Both the position numbers and the translations under genes were made by a program. From Cheiracanthium punctorium (taxonomy: Eukaryota; Arthropoda; Arachnida; Araneae; Cheiracanthiidae): a DNA stretch of 64,000 nt. Where the stretch lies: positions 1,302,001 to 1,366,000 of the forward strand of contig JAWZYV010017493.1 of assembly GCA_038373885.1 (NCBI GenBank). Direction: 5' to 3'. Below are positions 45,600 through 56,100 of this stretch, piece by piece. The notes beneath the pieces were generated by a model. That model made no database searches and had not been told where the DNA came from. It saw nothing but the letters and a program-made list of their open reading frames with translations. Within the stretch, counting starts at the first letter, position 1; every line of letters begins with the position of its first letter.

Positions 45600-46130
45600 A
45601 TTAATAAAGCACATCATGAGCAAAAAATCAAATTACCTGCTCTCCCCAAAGCTATCGGATAAACGTAGCACAAAAAGCTAATCAATACACTTCATTTTAA
45701 TGGGATCGAAGCTAGATAATAATCAATTAATGGGTATTCAAAGTTTACTCTTCTCATTAGCCTCAGAAAACAACTCATTATCACGGCTGCCATCACATGA
45801 ATCGAAAATAAAACTGTTAATTAGAATTCACTCTCTCCGATGAAAAAAATTTAGCACTCTGTGTTATCAATCACATTTTTCCGGGTATTGAATAAAATGT
45901 TATCTTTAAAAAACTTTCTCTCCGGTGTGGTTATCAATAACCATAGACGCTTCATAAAGGTAGAACATTCATTAGCCTGCTGACTGAATGCATTTTGTCG
46001 CAAGAGAAGGTCTTGATTAATACTCTGATTTTCACATTGGGAAAAGATTAATATTGCCTTTGGGCAGTAAATATATCGATATTAACCTTTGCTGTGAGGG
46101 GGGAAAATGTGAAAGTGAGACGCTTTTAAC
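45600..46130 (+). promoter_or_regulatory. Enhancer-like block (homeodomain-type sites)
   Basis: This stretch has high word complexity and many homeodomain-type cores: CTAATCAATA, TAATAATCAATTAATGGG, GTTAATTAGAATTC, TTATCAATCACATT, GTTATCAATAACC, GATTAATACTC and AAGATTAATATTGCC. There is no open frame or transposon end. It lies within the presumed first intron. I infer a cis-regulatory module; the sequence alone cannot show this. Confidence 0.3.
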
Positions 46131-46219
46131 ATCTAACTCTTTATAGTGCGGTCACTCCGCAGCGTACTTTGAGTGCTTGTTCCATTTTCTAATTTTGGAT
46201 CTTTTATTTTTTGTTCATT

Positions 46220-46248
46220 ATACACACACACAGAGATATATATATATA
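46220..46248 (+). repeat. (AC)n/(AT)n microsatellite
   Basis: TACACACACACA passes into AGAGATATATATATATAAG. Confidence 0.9.
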
Positions 46249-46790
46249 AGAAATTCAATTGTTCTGACATCAGCAAACTTGCGTGTTAAAATATTGAGCA
46301 GAAAGCAGCTATAGAAGTAATAATTAAATGCAATAAAAGATAGACATAATATAGATTTATTTAGTTAGGTCAAAATCCAGACAAGGTTATTTAATATTCT
46401 TAATGATACATTTCGCAACATTTCAATTAGTTTCGTATGCTCAATTAAGTCTGCGCCTACTTTTATGACCAACTTTTCTAATATTCTTTCTTCTGATTGG
46501 AACTATTTACATAATATACCAACAGATAGAAAATATTTTTGCAGTGATTTTTGAAAGCATTATTTTCTTCCTTGGAGTTCAGTTTGTTTTCAATTTAAAA
46601 AATAAAGTTCTAGGAGTTTTATAATTTACTTTTACGAAGGATGAGGCCTTTTATTACTTTACTACTATGAACAATGCAAAATATTTGAAAGGAGGGAGGA
46701 ACATATTTTGAAAATATATGTATATACATATATATAGTCTATATATATATAGTCTTCAAGTGTTATCAGTGAGAATTTTATTGTCTGCCA

Positions 46791-46791
46791 A

Positions 46792-46822
<31 letters not shown>

Positions 46823-46826
46823 TATA
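46791..46826 (+). repeat. (ATT)n microsatellite
   Basis: Eleven ATT units with one interruption. The apparent Tyr-rich frame across it (46718-46957) comes from the repeat. Confidence 0.95.
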
Positions 46827-47589
46827 AAATAAAGTTGAAATTTTTAGTTCAAAAGATGACAGTCATTAGAAAACAAGATTTTGTTTTTTCAATTCATTCA
46901 TTAGAAAAAAGCACTTTCACAAAATATAACGCTGGACGTAATTTTAGACAATTATAAGCTATTTTTCATACATTTTCAATTTCCATGAAGATTTTTTTTT
47001 TAGTTTCATTTAAAATTCTTTCACAGAAATTAAAATAAATATTATTAACATTCAAGATATTTAATGAAATTTCAAAATTTGCAAGGCTCAATACCTCTAA
47101 AATTTCAAGAATTACCGAAGATAAGATTTTAAGACTTTTATTAGAAAGTTATTCTCTGTATGAACAATCTTACAAAATTTCATACTCATATTATTAATAG
47201 AAATTTTTTTATAGTTATGTTAACGATGTGTGGAACTTTACAATTCACGTAAATGTATTTAGACTATAACAGGTAATTAAAAAAAAAATTTATTTACCTC
47301 CATTCAGAATAAAATTTTACATCTTTCGAAAGACATCTTACTTTTTTGTGCTTCTTATGATTAACACTTTTCCAGTTAATTAAGGAAAAACCTTGCACTT
47401 TGAATGCGACCTTCACACGTCTAGCAATTTGTAATCTCTGTATTAAAACAAAACATCGACTTTTTTACAAACATGTAATAATATAAAAAAACAATTATCG
47501 AAATATTAAAATTTATGACCAATTAAAATAGGAATTTTTACATACGCATGAATAAATTTCATTGAAATCTAGTTTCTCTCTAACTAAAT

Positions 47590-47850
47590 CATTACGTCTA
47601 TTAGAGTATCGGGTCGGGAGGAAGGAAGATTAATTGTCCATACAGTGTTATTAATCAAACACACGTGAACCCAACCGGCCTGATAGAATGAGAGAAATAA
47701 CTGTGTCAATGGGCACACTTAGAAATAAAAATAATGCTGCATTGCATAGCACAAATAAATATTAAAATGAGCATGAAAGAGATGCTATTATGCTATTCAT
47801 TAAAGAATGGGCATTAAATCATTTGAAAATATAATACTACATTGAAATCT
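47590..47850 (+). promoter_or_regulatory. Enhancer-like block with E-box and Hox-type sites
   Basis: It contains AAGATTAATTGTCC, TTATTAATCAAACACACGTGAACCC (split here by an E-box CACGTG), ACCGGCCTGATAG and GCATTAAATCATTTG words at high complexity. There is no coding frame. It lies in the presumed first intron. The assignment is inference. Confidence 0.25.
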
Positions 47851-48052
47851 CGTTTTCTAAGCAACAAGCTGAAACAAGTTTAAGCAGTGAAAAATAATTT
47901 TTCTTTCACTTCATATAAGGTTGTATAACAATTTATTACTTGAGAAATATATTTTACTCTGTATTTTTGATTTATTTTTTTCAAAAAAAAATAAAATGAA
48001 ATTGTGTATATGTAAATGAAATGAAACGTATAAAACTATTCAGTTTGAAATA

Positions 48053-48086
48053 CATGTGTGTATGTGTGTGTGCGTGTATATATATA
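48053..48086 (+). repeat. (TG)n(TA)n microsatellite
   Basis: ATGTGTGTATGTGTGTGTGC passes into GTGTATATATATA. Confidence 0.9.
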
Positions 48087-51000
48087 ATTTTTTCAAGGTA
48101 TTTTTCTTCAATTACATCCTGACGATTATCGTTTAAAACCTCTTTAAAATCTGATAATTTGAGATATTAAGAATGCATAGTTCATCCCTATTTTAATCTA
48201 CAGTTAGAGAAAGGCGAAAATAAATTTTAGTACTGGTAACTGAGGTTTTATTCACTATTTTAGTTACTTCTGTGCTGTAGATAATCAATTATTTTGATAT
48301 CTAGAATAAATTCTATCGTTAGATTTGAAGTTCAAAAAATTATATTTTTATTTAAATACCTGAGTAAAAGTAGATGGCACGTGATCGTAAACGTTATGGT
48401 GGGTCATTATTCTACAGTTATTCTGGGAATAAGCCTCGTACATACGCTAGAGAATCTTAACTGAATTATTTTAACAAATAGCTGATGATGACGCTTTTGT
48501 AAATAACAAAAATGTGTTCTTGTTTCTTAAATTTTAAGTCTTGTTTTACTTGCGTGTACATGGTCAAAGAATAAAAATAGTATGACGTCAAATTTTCATT
48601 TTTTAAATAAAATATCTTTAAAATAAAACCAGAGATGTATGTAGTTGCGTAACTTAATAATATAGTAGGTGCTCTTTCAAAACCCTGATGTATTCTCTTT
48701 CAATCATTCATAAAATTTTAATTCTTAGATTATATGCGTTTAAATTAATTTATCTTAACCCATCTCTACGGTTCTTTTTTAAATTGTACTTTGAAAGATC
48801 AATCAGTAAAACATCTGTTTTTAAGACATTTTGATCTTATATTTTTATTCATAACATTTTACCCTTAATATTATAATCATATCTCATAATGTTTAACTAC
48901 ATTGAATTCCCAGCCTGATAAATTTTAATTGATTTACAGGTGATACTTGTGATTATTTTATGAAATTCTAAATCGGATATTTCAGTTTTAATAACATACA
49001 ATAAGTATTATCCGATCTTCTACTTTGTCCCTGTAAGCTAAAATTGTTAAACCAATACTAAAATGCGATTGAACATGTGTTAAAATGTGACTGACGTAAC
49101 AATTTTTTCTTCAGAACTCATAAACATGTTTGAACTTCTGGGAAAGCATAATTATGACAGCTTTTATTTTTTCATCTCAAAACATAATTTCATCTTTATG
49201 TTACCGTTGTTACTTTGCGTTACAAATACTACAAAATATTGTTTAGTTACCGGAAATCTTAAAATTAAAATTAAACAAAGCAAACGATGATCGTATAAAA
49301 ATTATAGTATAGTTGCGTGAAATAACCACTAACGTGGCACTGATTAAACATTAATTTAATAATTAAAGAACTTTATTTTAAATATAAAAGATATCATATC
49401 AGGTGGTTGGTACCTTATCAAAAAATTATATACTTGAGAGTAAAGGAATTAAAAGCGGAATGTCAAAAAAAATTATGTTCCTCTAGCAAAATTGGCGACA
49501 ACATGATCAGTAAACTTCCACGGCCGCCAAATAAAACACCATAAACCTCTGTTATTGGAAGTGGCACCTCAAACGAGTAGGCAGAAAAAAAATAGAAATA
49601 TTTTTTTTAAATTCAGATTTACCAAATAGGAATAGGTATAAAAACATTAGTGTCCAGGTTTCTTTAGGATTGAAGCATGAGAAAATTAAGAGAAGAGTTA
49701 TTTATAGAACATATAAAATCAAACAGACACCATGAAAGAATAAATTATTTCATCAAAAGCAAAAGCAGAAGTAACATATTTTATAATGAAAAGAAAAAGA
49801 AAAGAAAAGGGGAGTGAGAATTAAAAAATAGTTAGAACTATAAACTTTAGAATAGGATGTTAAAATTAAGGAAGATATTAGGACATTATTTCCTGGGCAG
49901 AGCTAAAACCGCAGCATGATATAACTTACATGCACGTTTTTATGCTTTAAATTTTAACCACCGACATAATTCAATAAACTTTCCACACAGTAAACTCATG
50001 ATCTATATTTACTCAAATCTCATTTATAAAAGAAGAGAATTTGTTTTGTCAAAATCATCCATTCTGAAGAAGTGAGTGATTAATAACCGCTTGTGGCGAT
50101 AGAATGATTTACAATAAAAACCCTGAGGCACAACAGATTCGTTTCTCAAAAAGATCATCAATGTTTTATTTACTTGCTTCTCATGCCTAATAAATGCCTT
50201 GCCAATATAATGTGTATTCGATATTTATTGTTAAGCTAGAAAAAAAACTTGTAATAGATAACCTATATTGGAAACTGATTACTACTTCCTGATTTTGTTT
50301 TATCTTTTCTAAATAAATATCATTGTGTGTTCTCAATTAAAAATCTAAATGATATTAAATGTTCCCTTTCGGCACAATGTCAACCTCTTCATTTAATGTG
50401 TAAGTTTCACTATAGTTAAAAATTTTGAAATATGTACATAAAATTTTTTATACTTAAGAAAAAGCAATGTCTTTCATTATTATTAGTTTTTCTTGGTCTC
50501 ACTTACCTCTTCTTAGAAACAATATTGTATACTTTGAATATTTGGTAAATTTTGCTTGGTTAAAACAGTATTTAAATTCTTAAGATGTAGAATTTTAACT
50601 CGTTGCTATTTGAAAATTTAATGCATCGCGTAATGATTTATTCAATCTTAATTGGATTTATAAATGTTCCATAAATGTTAGTTGTTCCTTGTATAAAACA
50701 CATATTTATGTTGTATTGTATTCACAGTTACTCTAATTTTACTTAATTTAAAATACAGGGTATTTTGGATTTTTATAATTACGATCGGCCGTTGCGCGAT
50801 TATAAAAATCAAGGCAGACTACATTTTAGAAAAGTGAGATAAATTAGCATATGTATTAGTAGTTATATTTGTAAATATATATTGACAGTTATGAAAGTCC
50901 TTTCATTTCACTATCATTGTACCTTCTGTTCATGTAAATGCCAAAAGAGTGGGTCGATACGTTACAAAATCAGTATCACTGTTTATTTGTATTAGCCTGT

Positions 51001-51394
51001 TAAAGTTTTATCCCGTTTCAACATGCATTCTTTAAAGATTGAATATACAATAGTGATCCGTATTTTTGCATCCAGAATTATAACTTAATTTTAAATAATC
51101 AAAAGTTAATGTCTCTAATCAAGCTTCATTAATTTATTCAAAAACCTAGGTATCATAAATATTCATTCTGTTTTCAAAATTATTTAATGCCGTTTACTTA
51201 TAGAATATCCTCTTTTTTTCTAATTTGAGTAATCGTTAGAGTTCAATCATTCACTCTGGTTATTCAAATTTATTTGTATTTATCTTTGTTCCAAACACGT
51301 TTTTTCTCTTGCACAACGTACATAGAATGACTAACTAGGTAAATTTTTCTGCCAAAATTCAACTCTGAAACTTATAAATAATTCAAATTAAAAT

Positions 51395-51790
51395 AAATTG
51401 CTTGAAATCCCTCGCCTTCCCCTCCGAACTGTACACGCGTTCGTATTCACGTGTGCAGAAACAGTCATCAGTGACAAGCTCTTCCAAATTTTGTTGTCAT
51501 TGATGGTATCTTTTTCTGCACATGCAATGAAGCAATGTAATTGCAGGAGTTTTCTTAACCTTGTGCGGTGGCATCATTGTGATAGACAGAGCACGACCCC
51601 TGCGGCTCTTTCCCAGCACTAACCCAGTTACCTACAGGAAAAAGTGTTTTACAGATGTCAGTTTTACTTTCTTTGGCCTGGCAGGAGGTTGATTGCGCTT
51701 ATGAACACTGCCGTATCAAACAACATCTCGCCTCTTCTGCGGAAAACCAGAAGTCGGGGTAGCTTGGAGTTTACACAAGTTTTAGACAAA
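51395..51790. other. GC-richer block, possible exon, unidentified
   Basis: A plus-strand frame of 74 codons (51398-51622) starts with CTCGCCTTCCCCTCCGAACT. On the minus strand a possible donor (CCTGTAG before GTAACTGG) is at about 51630. Cys-rich bits (MKQCNCRSF) have no known pattern. Exon, enhancer and old repeat are all possible. Confidence 0.2.
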
Positions 51791-51929
51791 GGATAATGTT
51801 AGGAAAATGTAATTTTACTTCATTATATTAAATCGGTACTTAAAGCAAAAAAGGCTAGTTTTCGTGCAAATATATACATAGAGAGAGACGCGCTGTTTAA
51901 CAGCACAAGTGGTTATATGTGGTTTTGAG

Positions 51930-51967
<38 letters not shown>
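51930..51967 (+). repeat. (AT)n microsatellite
   Basis: About 18 AT units with one A insertion. Confidence 0.95.
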
Positions 51968-53895
51968 AGCATTAAATTAGCATAATTGTATATATTAATA
52001 TTTACTTTTTAAAGAAATACGGACCATTCACTAGTTTACAGCAATTTAGAGCTGTTTCGCCATCCCAAAGATGAGGGTAGGGAGTTTTTTTTATGTTTTA
52101 AGAGGTCTTATATGAATAGTATAAAACTTTACTACTGCCGATTTTGATTTTTCGAAATGAAAAGTTAAGTAAAATTATCTTATTCTACAGAGCGGTCATG
52201 CCCAGCTTATTTCATCAGAATATTTTTATTTTACTTATTTTTTTATTTTATTTTATTTTATTCTTTAAAAAACGTAAAAAACGTTTTCCAAAGTCGGTGC
52301 TTTTTAAAATACTAGAGTCTTTGAGTCTGTAACTATTTTTAGACTGTCCTTTTTTTCTACTGAATGCCTTGAGTTTTTGCACGGCAGAAGTTCTCCGTTC
52401 AATAAAAATTAATTATTAATGCTTTTGGTGCTTGAAGAGATAATATGAGATTTACAAATGATATATTAAGGGTGTAAATGCAAAACTCACATTCTCTACT
52501 TAGACAGTTCTTAGTTGTTAGAAAACTGCAAGAAAAAAATTCTTATTAACAAACACGATATATTTGAACCTTTTTTGTGTAGGGGATATATATTTTTGTT
52601 GACATAACAACTACTTGCATGCAGTTCTAAGACTGTAATGATTTTTGTAAAGCTATAATTTAACTTTAAAATGTCATTTTTGCAAAATATGGAAAATGTC
52701 ATTTGGGGAAAGTCAGATTTACAACTACACCCTTCATACGTTTTAAAACCGAAACTTTCCTTTGACTTAAACATTTTCATATTTCTAAATGTTCATTATT
52801 ATTATGTAATCCTAAGTAATTTCTACATCAAAAACATAAAAAAAAAAATGTTTAACCATGATCAGCACACACGTATAGTATTGTGTTGAGTATGAATCTC
52901 TTGCATGAAAATTATCATATTATAATAATTTTAGGAAGATTAATTAGCATATCTATAGTCTACTTTTAATAAACTGGATAATCTTAAAAGAGACTAATAC
53001 TTGCGTCCATTTGAGAAGCTAGTTTTAGAAGTAACAACTTTCATTATCTTAATTACATGTTAAATTTCTTGTCCCTATGGAATTAAGTTTCGAATGTGAA
53101 ATATTAAATAAAACAGAGAAATAAATAAATTATCTATTACTAGTAAAAGCAGATTTTTGCAAAAAGAAAGTAATTTGTATGAATTTAAATAGATTTAACT
53201 TATTTAAAATTATCAATAAGAATTTTTTTTAATATATTTATTTTCTACTTTTAAAGATAAAAAATAAATGCATTGGAAGAATTAATTCTACCTTATTATA
53301 AAAAAAATTAATGATAGTATGTTAAAAATTTAGTTCATGTATTATATACTAATAAACAAATTTAATTTACATTTATTCCTAAAAGATGATTAAACATATT
53401 TAAGCGAAGTGAATTGCATTAGCATGCACACGAATTGCATTAACACGCAAATTTCATTTAATTATTACATTCGCTTATGTATATTTTTAAAAACGTATGT
53501 TATAAATTATGTTTCTCAATATTTTCGCCACTGGCATACAAAAAGTCACTATCAGATCTTCCCATTATGAGAGAAAAAAAAATATTATCTAAAATATTTA
53601 AGTTTTAAAGCATAGTAGTATTCGTTTCTAAATCATTAATTTTCATTCAGCCAGTAATTGCGTATTTTATTTCGTAAAATATTTATATAAAATCACTTGA
53701 AGGCATTTTTTAATTGAATTCATTTCTCATAATAAATTTTAATCATCAAAAAGTTTAATTATGCAGTGAGTGTTATAAAAAAAGTACACTAAAATATATA
53801 TTTAATAAAATGCGCGTAATTAAATTTAAAATTTAATTTTAGAATAGCAATTAAATTCACATGTCACCTACAGGTAGCCACATGCCAAGACGAAA

Positions 53896-54691
53896 AATTT
53901 CTTTCATTGAATGCTAGTTTTCACTGCAATACAATTGAATTTTTTACTAAATTACTAAAATACGTGTATACATCATAAGCGTGTATACATGTAATCACAA
54001 GGCCAGAGAGGGAGAGCGGTTCTGATGTCACACTCTCATCCTCGAAGACAATGTGGGTAAACATACTAAAGGAAGAATATTCGCCATCCATTCCTTGCAA
54101 CGCTGAGAGCGAATACGTTAAACAAAAGTTTAAGTCTGAAAATGAAAAACAGAAAAGATGGTGCTCTTGGTGTATGAAATTTTTGGAAGTTTTACCGATA
54201 TAAAACATAAAAATGATGATTAGTATAAGAATTATAAATAGAAAAATCAGATCAGCTTTATACAGATCAGCTAAATATTACATACAAACTAAATACTACA
54301 TACAATTTCTTTCATTGAATGCTAGTTTTCACTGCAATACAATTGAATTTTTTACTAAATTACTAAAATACGTGTATACATCATAAGCTATTGTTGAAGT
54401 TCAAAGTTTGTATGTAATATTTAAAGCTGATCTGATTTTTCTATTTATAATTCTTATACTAATCATCATTTTTATGTTTTATATCGGTAAAACTTCCAGA
54501 AATTTCATACACCAAGAGCACCATCTTTTCTGTTTTTCATTTTCAGACTTAAACTTTTGTTTAACGTATTCGCTCTCAGCGTTGCAAGGAATGGATGGCG
54601 AATATTCTTCCTTTAGTATGTTTCCCCACATTGTGTTCGAGGATGAGAGTGTGACATCAGAACCGCTCTCCCTCTCTGGCCTTATGATTAC
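53896..54691. repeat. Young A-B-A-B(inverted) duplication
   Basis: Segment A (53896-53980, 85 bp, ending CGTGTATACATCATAAGC) recurs identically in direct orientation at 54304-54388. Segment B (53991-54290) recurs as an inverted copy at 54405-54691 with only a few substitutions and a small indel that duplicates AGATCAGCT in the left copy. The inverted arms of about 290 bp surround a spacer of about 115 bp that contains the second A. The high identity implies a recent event such as template switching or fold-back repair. Both strands of B stay open in both copies. Confidence 0.9.
54049..54201 (+). CDS. Conserved short frame in arm B, unknown
   Basis: In arm B a plus-strand frame reads MWVNILKEEYSPSIPCNAES then EYVKQKFKSENEKQKRWCSW and closes with TAA at 54199-54201. 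The inverted copy encodes the same frame on the minus strand. Codon-like composition (charged and Cys/Trp residues) looks more protein-like than the opposite-strand frame of 95 codons (53921-54208). Because the copies are young, conservation alone proves nothing. No known domain was recognised. Confidence 0.2.
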
Positions 54692-55139
54692 AACTCTAAA
54701 TTTTCTCCATTTCCAAGACGCTCAGTGCGTTAATTGAAAAACAGTCATTTCTTTTTATCCACTCAATATAACTGGTGCTTTTTTTAATGAAAATAATCAT
54801 ATTTTCTCTAGAAAATTAACTTTATTAGATTTCTATAGGCGTTTCACCAGTATTGTCCTGCTATCCTGTATGATTTAGCAAGTCATCTTCTCGAGAAAAA
54901 AAAATGAGTACAGATAACCCTTTGAAGTGCAATAATTTTCACATCAATATAGAAGATGAACTGGTAGACTGCACAACTCTGAAAAAATGCATCCGTTGCC
55001 ATCGATCCATTTAACTACCAACAACAAAATTTCTTTAGCTCTGTAACTCCAGAGGGTCTACTCGATCTACTGCCATGTTGTTGGTAGTGAAATGAATCGA
55101 TGGCAAAGGCCGCACTTTTTCAGCGTTGATACCATTTAA

Positions 55140-55378
55140 CCCTTTGAGGCACAACCCTTTCCCAATGCTGAAAAAAGGGGCACCACACAGCCAGCTGCGT
55201 CAAAAAAAGGTCTCTAGATCTGTGGCACACGATGAACGTTTCGATCGTCCGCCATCTTGCTGGTAGTTAAGTCGAGCGATGGCAACGGCTGCCCTTTTTT
55301 CAGCATTGGGCAATCTATCCAGCTGTTCTCGCATTCTTCCATTTTTCAGCAGATGTCAGTGTGGTTAAAACTAATCGT

Positions 55379-55427
<49 letters not shown>

Positions 55428-55578
55428 GGGAAATGATGTGCTAAAAAGTAAAGGATTCTCGCTGAGCTATGTCACCCGTAACTATTTTTATAGAAATCAA
55501 ATCTATTCTTCGTGACTGGCAACAGTCAAAACGTCAGAGTTTGGTGTTCCCAGAGCGGGAACACTGCGCTTTAAAGGG
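55140..55578 (+). mobile_element. piggyBac-like foldback MITE, nested copy (copy 2)
   Basis: It is flanked by TTAA on both sides (55136-55139, 55579-55582) and has ends CCCTTTGAGGCACAAC and GCGCTTTAAAGGG. It has inserted into the older copy 5. Compared with copy 1 (7470-7928), the left palindrome arm is missing and the loop segment (55184-55236) is inverted relative to the termini. A run of 43 T (55382-55424) stands where copy 1 has 7 T. Confidence 0.85.
55382..55424 (+). repeat. Poly-T run of 43 inside a MITE
   Basis: It corresponds to a T7 tract in copy 1 (7768-7774), so this is an expansion after or during spreading of the element. Assembly error is also possible with so long a homopolymer. 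Confidence 0.9.
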
Positions 55579-55689
55579 TTAACCTTTTTTCTTTTTTTTT
55601 TTTTTTTGCGACTAGCAATGAAACTGTTGAAATAAGTTGGTTTCACGGCACAACCATCGCGCGCGAAAGGGTTAAAACCATATTACTTC

Positions 55690-56100
55690 AAAAATAAAAC
55701 ATTCCTGTTTCGTTTAACTTTTACTTTACTGCACATTTGTTTTCAAAGCTCTGTCCAAAGGTTAGTTTAAGTGACCTAAAGATCACGCAGCCGACCTAGA
55801 ACAGTGCTTTAAAAAGGGAAGTCATCTCGGATGGGCGGCGGTAAAGTTAAATGGGACCGTGGATTTAGGCATAAAAAGTGAAACGAGATATTTGTATGCA
55901 TTTCGATTACGCGGTATAACGTGGGCAGATTCCGTTTTTAAAGGTGAAATTGCTTAAGTATATAGACTTGGCATAGCTGCCAACAAATTGCATGAGGAAG
56001 TTCGGCCCAGAGTCATCTGAAAATCATTCGTGTATTTGTAATAATACCTGCAATCTCAAAAGTGTGATATTGGAGTCTTAACGGAATTTCCTACTTCCTG
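55690..56100 (+). promoter_or_regulatory. Less repetitive, site-rich block; possible enhancer
   Basis: High-complexity words such as GTGACCTAAAGATCACGCAG, GATGGGCGGCGGTAAAGTT, TTAGGCATAAAAAGTG and TTCGATTACGCGGTATAACG cluster without a coding frame or transposon end. It lies within the presumed first intron. This is inference only. Confidence 0.25.

Larger units (their letters stand above)
42622..53895 (+). other. Presumed long first intron, left part
   Basis: After the donor comes a CT-rich tract (42640-42720) and then a GC-richer patch to about 42860 with GATAAGG and GATTA words. Beyond that the sequence is AT-rich with microsatellites and poly-T runs and no recognised coding exon. Stretches at 45600-46130, 47590-47850 and 50040-50130 are less repetitive and rich in TAAT, GATTA and CAATAAA words. 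A less AT-rich segment at 51395-51780 carries a 74-codon frame with no recognised domain. Confidence 0.45.
54918..55671 (+). mobile_element. piggyBac-like foldback MITE, host copy (copy 5)
   Basis: It starts CCCTTTGAAGTGCAATAATT after ATAA (a decayed TTAA) and ends GCGCGCGAAAGGG before TTAA (55672-55675). Its palindromic arms with ACTACCAACAAC and GTTGTTGGTAGT lie at about 55012 and 55079. The sequence is interrupted at 55136 by a complete copy of the same family (55140-55578), so only its own flanks count as copy 5. No transposase is present. Confidence 0.75.

Noticed and set aside
46718..46957. Tyr-rich frame
   Set aside because: Produced by the (ATT)n microsatellite.
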